From Viridothelium virens (taxonomy: Eukaryota; Ascomycota; Dothideomycetes; Trypetheliales; Trypetheliaceae), in the NCBI GenBank assembly GCA_010094025.1, contig ML991856.1:47836-111835 (forward strand): 64,000 nt of DNA, in the 5' to 3' direction. The notes under the pieces were generated by a model. That model was not told where the DNA came from and did no database searches. It saw only the letters and a program-made list of their open reading frames with translations. Both the position numbers and the translations under genes were made by a program. Shown here piece after piece: positions 58,564 through 64,000 of this stretch; within the stretch, counting starts at the first letter, position 1, and the number at the start of each line of letters is the position of its first letter.

Positions 58564-59823
58564 TCAAAACACAAATGCATTTTGATATATTGTAGCCGAT
58601 TTCACTTCTTTGTCTGAAGGAGAAGGATAAGCACAATGTATCCACTGAACCTTACCAATGTCGAATGGAGGTAGGGTGTAATATGTGACTTTATCGGCTT
58701 TTGAAGGTGGTATACCTTGCCAGCCAAGACTGTGCTTTGAATCTTGAGCTTTTTCGATGTCACTAACATTAGGGTCGATTTTCCGGATTTTTTTTTTTCC
58801 AGTAATGAAGAGTGTAGACCGGGCGCTGGTTCTGAAATTCATCCATCGAGTAAAAGTCTCAACTTCATTCAGCCACTCTCCTGTGCCTTGAGCGCAATTA
58901 ATTTGTTTGGCTCGAAGCTCTTCTTCAATCTTGTCGACGGACTCATGTTTGACTTCAAGATGGTCACAGATTTCACTCACCAGTTTCTTCGCCTCTGTAA
59001 CTCGAATTCGTTTACTGATGTCTTGATTGAGGGCATCTCGTGTGATCTTCAGGCCATCTTGAATTCCATCAAGACGTTTTCCGCCCTCTTCCGATTCTTT
59101 GCTCAGCCAATTAAACAACTCTTTCTTCGGGCTAGAAGCGTCATGTTGAGATTCCAGGACATGCTCAAGCGTGACTGCCTCCTGGATCTGTCTTTGATGG
59201 TCTACAAGTCGTCTGAAGGCTTCGATTTGAGCATGCAGTCCCGAGTCATTGTCAAAGAGCACAAGCTTCGTAGAATCCTTGAGCTTCTGCCACTTTTAGC
59301 CAGTGAGGCGCTTTATTTAAGTCGCACAGATGTTGACAAAGGTCCCCATGAGCTTTTGACTACTACGTCGGAGCTCGATGTCGATGTCGGCAAATTCTTC
59401 GATCTTTTGGTAGATTTGAACTGCTGCATGTATGTTACGATTTCTTCAGAGAGCTGCGCAAGCTCCCCGTAGAATTTGGAGAACTTGGAGATCTTTCCTG
59501 GGATATCGATCAAGAATTGCATTTCGTCGAAACAACGGATGGCAGGCTCAAAAAAACAGTTGAATCGCCTTGTACTGCCACGCCCCCGAGAAGCTTGATG
59601 AATTGTAGCGCATCGAGAGCCACGGCTTTCACCCGCCTCTTCCTGCCACCATCGAGAGGGTCGCTGGCGTGGAACTTCTGATCGAGCTGTTGCTGAAACA
59701 CTTTAAACTGCAAATTCTGAGATCGCTTGAGGTTCTTTTTTTGTGATTGTTGCAAACCTTTCCCTGGGCATTATCTTGCGTCTTTTGAAAATTCTGCTCT
59801 TCTTCCCTGTTAGTAGCAGCCAT
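58564..59823 (-). pseudogene. Goodbye-domain NLR (STAND) pseudogene truncated at the P-loop
   Basis: Read on the minus strand from MAATNREEEQNFQ at 59823. The fungal STAND N-terminal Goodbye domain is recognisable: VALDALQFIKLLGGVAVQGD, then FLIDIPGKISKFSKFYGELA and EEIVTYMQQFK. There is a one-base loss near 59424, where QQFK passes to IYQKIEEFADIDIEL in another frame. Two in-frame TAA stops follow near NICAT and RLTG. The frame is then open as STKLVLFDNDSGLHAQ through the linker GTGEWLNEVETFTRWMN to TLFITGKKK. Here the expected GKPGSGKS-like P-loop is replaced by a Lys run (nine T on +) and an unrelated tail ending at 58564. No NACHT or repeat domain remains. In intact relatives this module signals in heterokaryon incompatibility or defence. 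Confidence 0.8.
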
Positions 59824-60562
59824 CCTTTGCAGGGCACACGGTAAGATAGTAGCTCGAAGTGGTATTAGTGGCGATAGGAAGTTAGAAAAACTACACTGAG
59901 AGCAACGCCGTGTTCCTTGATCAAGAAACTGATAACAATGTGGCAGGAGATTTTGTGCGAAAATGTTCAAATGATTTTGGAAAAGCAAGATGCGATTGGC
60001 ACTGATATTTCAACAAGGCAAGGTGTGAGAACACCGCAACATTCAGCGGTCAAGGCCTATGGATGCTGCTTTAAACTTTAAAACCTATTGCGAAACAACG
60101 CGAAAGTGCGGTCGTTAAGATTCTCCTCAAACAATGATTGCAACATAACGCGTACGAGATACCGGAGGTCGGAAGAGTGAGGTAAATACTTGAGAAGGTA
60201 CAGAGTAGTAGTGCGACACCTAAGGATACCTGTGGCATCCATCTGAAACATTTCTCATCTTGCATCATTTCATATCATTCCAATTAAGACTGTTTCCTAC
60301 GTTTTCGAGAATCAATCCTTGTGAGAGAAACTTACCTAATTAGTTCAAGCGCCTGTATAGGACTCTCTTGCGGAGCTTTTGCTTTTACGGACTCTTCACT
60401 ATTGTGGAATTCTAGGCCTCGCGGAGCTTCTACCCGTGTGGAAAACATCGATCCAGATAACTGAGAATGTAACGCCTGATACAATTCTCTGTCTTAGTGG
60501 GACCTCACTCAATCTACAAACTAGTAACTTCTTGGTTCTATCATCTGTTCGATCTTCTGGCA
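59824..60562. other. Intergenic between NLR relic and O-methyltransferase
   Basis: 739 bp with the 60007-60069 repeat copy and otherwise nothing recognisable. Confidence 0.45.
60007..60069. repeat. Diverged copy of the segment at 54288-54347
   Basis: Same orientation as the copy at 54288-54347; lies about 200 bp upstream of the NLR relic start. See that entry for the alignment. Confidence 0.7.
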
Positions 60563-61775
60563 TCACGTCACCAGCTCGAGTTCCATGAGACACTGACTTC
60601 CCCTGGTTGATCGAAAGGTCTTATTCAGTTTCAGCCCCACACTATCAAAGAGAAGTTCCCAGTCTAATTCAGTGCGAGCGCCAGTCCCAAATGTGGCCAT
60701 CATAACAAGGTCCGATCCGCAGCTAAGTTCCTTTGGATCTTGATTGCTGACGGTGTCCTCATACACCAGTACCTTACTATATCCGGGATTCATGCTCTTC
60801 TTAAGATGTCCAAGTAGATCTCTTGCTCGCTCATCTGTATAATTGTGAAGAATAGAATGTAAGAAATATGCCCGAGCTGCTTTGATTGGCTGTGGGGTAA
60901 AGATATCGTGGGGCATTCTTTCTATTCCCTGCTGTATTTTTGCTGCTTTCACCTCTTCAGGTCGGTCTTGCAACACCAGTCGTCCAGCGGTTTGAGGGTA
61001 TCTTCCAAGAAAATTATTGATATCGCGTCCTCCACCCCCAGCAACATCGACTAAGATAGTACCTTGCTTATCGGCACTATCCAGAAGGGAGTCGGCGGGA
61101 TATAGTTCGATCCATGGCTCCTGAGATTCACTCCAGACCTTCATCAGCCCGACAAAATTCATCATCTCCTCGGGATGAGTGTCCAGCCACTCATATATTG
61201 ACATATCTGTCTTTCGAAAGTTTTGCCATGCTCCTTGATCGGCCGGACTAACAAAACCGATACTCTGAATATACTCTGGGATCAGTGCAAAGTAAGGATA
61301 TCCACTTTCGAACAGAAAATCAATCGCATGAACAGCCTCGGGTACTAACAAGACCTCAGACAAAGGCGTACTGAAGTAGGCATCAGAGCCATGCTGCTCA
61401 AGAATTTTCCCTGCGCTTAAGCTCCTCAGGATTCGCCGAATAAAACTCGGATCCCTGCCCAGGGAATGAGCCAAGTCATCGACTGTTCTGGAACCTTCTT
61501 GCTCGTGTAAAGTTTTGAACAAATGCATATGATTTGCTATTTGTATGGATATCGCAAGAAATGGCTAACCAAGTGTGAGAAAAGATGAGCGGCATTACTC
61601 TACAGATACCGCATACCTCTGCGTAGAACAATCGGGCAATCCTCTGCCAAGGCAGTTCTAACCTCTGATTTAGACGAAGAGCTGAGGCAGCTAGTTGAGC
61701 TTTTGTGGTATTCGTCCGCCCCACCTCCTGCAGGCTATCGTCTTCTGCAGGCAATTTTTCGAACCGCACACACAT
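60563..61775 (-). CDS. SAM-dependent O-methyltransferase (plant-COMT/fungal family 2 type)
   Basis: Two exons, 61775-61617 and 61564-60563, give 386 residues; the join is RIARLFYAE|PFLAISIQIA. The N-terminal winged helix (HLFKTLHEQEGSRTVDDLAH; RDPSFIRRILRSLSAGKILE) mediates dimerisation. The SAM site is ILVDVAGGGGRDINNFL near residue 225 followed by RLVLQDRP. The motif FLHSILHNYTDERARDLL carries the probable catalytic His, and VLVYEDTVS is present. Such enzymes methylate hydroxyls of phenolic or polyketide products; no biosynthetic core gene is present in this window, so the substrate is unknown. The first ATG is only two bases from the transposon repeat, and a stop lies just upstream, so the native N-terminus and promoter may have been lost. 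Confidence 0.85.
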
Positions 61776-61776
61776 C

Positions 61777-61799
61777 TTCAATAATTTTTAACTCCACCA
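61777..61799 (+). repeat. Left terminal inverted repeat candidate
   Basis: Reads TTCAATAATTTTTAACTCC then ACCA; pairs with the reverse complement of 63772-63794 at 19 of 23 positions. A TA at 61782-61783 could be the true target-site edge, which would shorten the repeat. Confidence 0.6.
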
Positions 61800-61801
61800 A
61801 T

Positions 61802-63698
61802 ATGGCTCCAATTGATGAGGCGATTGCAGATTTAGAATCGCGAGGCGCGAAAGATTATGCTGCTATAGCCAGAAAATTCGGAATATGCGATTCGACGTTG
61901 TCGCGACGCCATAGAGGGTTAACTTATGACTGAGCCATTGCTTAAGCAGATACCAATGCTAACCTCTTAACACAATAGCAGCGGGTCCTAATTAATTATA
62001 TTAATGCACTTACATATTGGGGGATTCCTTTTATGCTAGGAATGGTATAAATTTGGTGCGAGAATATTACTGGATTTTACCCTAAAAAGAACTGGGTTTC
62101 GCGCTTTATAAACCTCCATACTTCTAAGCTATCTAGCAATTTTATAAGTGCGATTAACCTTAATTAAGTTTAAGCAGATAATTTTATGCAGATTAAGCTT
62201 TATTTTAATCTAATAAGTGTCTAAAAAAGTAATGGTTAAGGTACTAATATTTAAGCAGACTTACTTAAAAATTAAGCAATATAGCATCCTACTTAAAAAT
62301 ACATATAATTTGGATAAAAAGGGCTTTTTAATTGGGTGCTTATAAAAATAGTATTAAATATTTAATAAAGAAGTCTATAATTAAGGTAAATTAATTGGTG
62401 CTGGATAAAATAGCAATAAAGATTGGATTACAGTGCTTGCAGGTATCTGCATAAATAGAATTATATTACCTGCTGGTTTAATTTACTTAATAAATACTTT
62501 TAATATTTAAGACTTATGGCTTAAAGGGTTTAATCTAAAGGAGGATATTACATTTTTTGCAAGCTTATTAAGTGGCTAAATAAATAAGGAATTAAGTATT
62601 AAATAGCTAATTAATATATTTAACTGCTTTATAAAGCAGAAAGCTTAAAATAAAAAAGATTTATAGCTTCTATTTATAAATAGTTATAATAGCTATTTAT
62701 TTATGGCCTTTTTAGATTACTATTTAAAATACTAAATTTATATAGCAAAGTTCCCACCTTATTTAACTTATTAATTTTAATTACTTAATATAAGTTTATT
62801 TAAATTATTAGCAACTTATTATTTAGCAGAGCTTAATAAATGGATTATAAAGCATTATAGCTTAATCCACTTCTTTAAGAGAGACTTTTATCCTTATTTT
62901 AAAAAGGCCTGGTAGGCTGCTTTTAAGGAATTAAATATTTAAAGTAATTAGACTAAAATAGGGCTAAATTTATTTAATCCTTTTATAGTACTTAATAAGC
63001 TATGCCAACCTTAATCTAAATAATTAAGCAGTGCTAAAAAGCTATTACTTATAAAGATTCAAAGTTATTAGTATGCTAAAAACCTTATTAATTAAGCTCT
63101 AGGGCTTTAGAAATTATTTACTGCTAAGCAGCTTATAAACAGCTACCTTAGCCTCGCTGCTAAAGTTAAGCTTTTAAATCACAAAATAGCAAACCTCCAT
63201 AAGACTGTATAATTATTATAAAGCTAAAAGCATAAACCTAAGCCAGTATTTAAGCTATTTAAGGTTATAAAAGCTGAGTTCTTATTACCAGTAAGGATCT
63301 AAGCACAGCTTAATAAAAAGAAGGCCGAAAAGATTAAACAAGCTTAAAAACTTGCTAAAAAGGAGGTTATAAAAACACAAAAAGCACTTAATAAACAGAT
63401 TAAAGCACTTAAAATTAAGCAATAAAAGCATTAAGCAGCTATTATAAAAGAGGAGGCAGCAAGACAGAAGCGCTTAAAGGCCCTATAAAAGGAGCAGGCT
63501 TAGCAGTAAAATAAGGCCACTAAACAGCTTATAAATAAGCTATAAGTAGCTCAAAACACCACGCCAAAAGCCTCACAATTACCCAATTCAGTAATTAAAA
63601 AGGTGGAAGTAATTAAGGCACCTAAAGTAAGCAGTGTGGATTCTTCTTGTGCGCGACCTCGCCGGCAACTACAACTCCCACAGCAATTTAAGAGTTAA
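61802..63698 (+). pseudogene. Fot1/pogo-type (HTH_psq/CENP-B, DDE) transposase remnant
   Basis: It starts intact: MAPIDEAIADLESRGAKDYA and IARKFGICDSTLSRRHRG, the psq-type helix-turn-helix. Beyond 61930 stops appear every few codons but the family pattern persists: VLINYINALTYWGIPFM, FYPKKNWVSRFINLHTSKL, FMAFLDYY, AKFPPYLT (where PPHSTHTLQPLD is usual), LFKLLATYYLAELNKWI and FFKRDFYPYFKKAW. The C-terminal Lys/Ala/Gln-rich part recovers near 63540 (TPKASQLPNSVIKKVEV) and ends in LQLPQQFKS. The DDE residues are no longer secure. Nearly all stops are TAA or TAG in place of CAA or CAG. Confidence 0.82.
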
Positions 63699-63759
63699 TT
63701 CAACCTAATCAGTAGATAGAGCGCATTCAATAGTACATTACATCTAGTTATCACAATTT

Positions 63760-63951
63760 TTAATAGAGTGGTGGTGGAGTAATAATTAATTGAAAGGGTG
63801 GAGATTGGAAGGTGGTGCGCCTGCAGGAGGTGGTGGCCTGCAGGAGGTGGGAACCATGGATATTGTCGTGCCTCAACGCGCTTTCGTCAACACTGTCCAT
63901 GCTTTTAATAAGTGCAGCGAAAGACGGTTTTTGGTCGCCACTGGAGTCCAT
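63760..63951 (-). CDS. Possible short or interrupted gene fragment
   Basis: An ATG frame of 63 codons (MDSSGDQKPSFAALIKSMDS...) starts at 63951 outside the transposon and runs into its right terminal repeat. No domain is recognised. It may be the 5' exon of a gene cut by the insertion, or chance. Confidence 0.25.
   Translation of the reverse strand: MDSSGDQKPSFAALIKSMDSVDESALRHDNIHGSHLLQATTSCRRTTFQSPPFQLIITPPPLY
63772..63794 (-). repeat. Right terminal inverted repeat candidate
   Basis: Inverted partner of 61777-61799; on + it reads TGGTGGAGTAATAATTAATT then GAA. Confidence 0.6.
63819..63850. repeat. 15-bp direct repeat GCCTGCAGGAGGTGG, two copies
   Basis: Identical copies at 63819-63833 and 63836-63850 (17-bp period), just outside the transposon's right end. 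Confidence 0.85.
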
Positions 63952-64000
63952 CTTCTTGGTAGCTTCAAAAATGCTTCTTTCTTGTGGTTGGAAGCGTTAA

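Larger units (their letters stand above)
61777..63794 (+). mobile_element. Fot1/pogo-like DNA transposon, RIP-mutated
   Basis: Bounded by terminal-repeat-like sequences of 23 bp (61777-61799 and 63772-63794, 19 matches in 23, with ACTCCACCA identical), and carrying a degraded transposase. From about 61950 to 63640 the sequence is extremely AT-rich and dominated by TTAA, TAAT and TAG words, whereas both ends have normal composition. No clear TA duplication was identified at the proposed ends, so the boundaries are approximate. Confidence 0.8.

Noticed and set aside
1-64000. CRISPR arrays, rRNA and tRNA genes
   Set aside because: None seen by eye; a covariance-model search would be needed to exclude tRNAs fully.

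Overview
The window is nuclear DNA of a filamentous ascomycete (Pezizomycotina; a dothideomycete-like fungus is my best guess, not proven). The evidence is genes broken by many introns of about 47-60 bp with GT/AG or GC/AG borders and CTGAC-like branch sites, a con-6 conidiation gene, a Goodbye-type NLR relic, a Fot1/pogo transposon full of TAA/TAG changes typical of RIP, and a set of conserved fungal housekeeping genes. All coordinates of spliced genes below were worked out by hand from splice signals and reading-frame continuity.

Layout. 1-54 kb is mostly an ordinary housekeeping block. It holds, in order: a 5'-truncated conserved fungal gene (2-822); a gene-free 3.8 kb; a ZNF511-like C2H2 protein (-) divergent from an EST1/SMG7-like protein (+); adenosine kinase (-); RAV1 (-); RAT1/XRN2 (-), divergent from USO1 (+); SFI1 (-), divergent from a 60-residue twin-CX9C NDUFAF8-like protein (+); cytosolic isoleucyl-tRNA synthetase (-, seven exons); a secreted ferritin-like/Rds1 protein (-); a sulfotransferase-like P-loop protein (+); a very large CCCH/SF1-helicase/NF-X1/RZ-finger protein (+, with a frameshift and an altered Walker A); con-6 (+); a PAC4-like proteasome chaperone (-), divergent from a carnosine N-methyltransferase homologue (+); mitochondrial ribosomal protein uS9m (-), divergent from eEF1B-gamma (+); and class II cAMP phosphodiesterase PDE1 (+).

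From about 54 kb the character changes to accessory, decaying DNA. It has a 19-bp minisatellite arranged as an inverted array, degraded copies of flanks of genes found 6 kb further on, an HNH-nuclease protein, an alpha/beta-hydrolase (TAP C-terminal) pseudogene, a Goodbye-domain NLR pseudogene cut off at its P-loop, an O-methyltransferase whose 5' end abuts a transposon, and a RIP-mutated Fot1/pogo element.

The genes do not form one pathway. Functional themes are translation and tRNA charging (IleRS, eEF1B-gamma, uS9m), RNA decay (RAT1, EST1/SMG7-like, NFX1-type helicase), membrane traffic and V-ATPase assembly (USO1, RAV1), purine/cAMP metabolism (adenosine kinase, PDE1) and mitochondrial biogenesis (NDUFAF8-like, uS9m). 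The most unusual signals are the inverted minisatellite with nearby paralogous relics, four C-rich to G-rich skew switches lying inside coding regions, two GC-AG introns (one splitting the KMSKR motif), a 19-nt microexon, and the damaged helicase.
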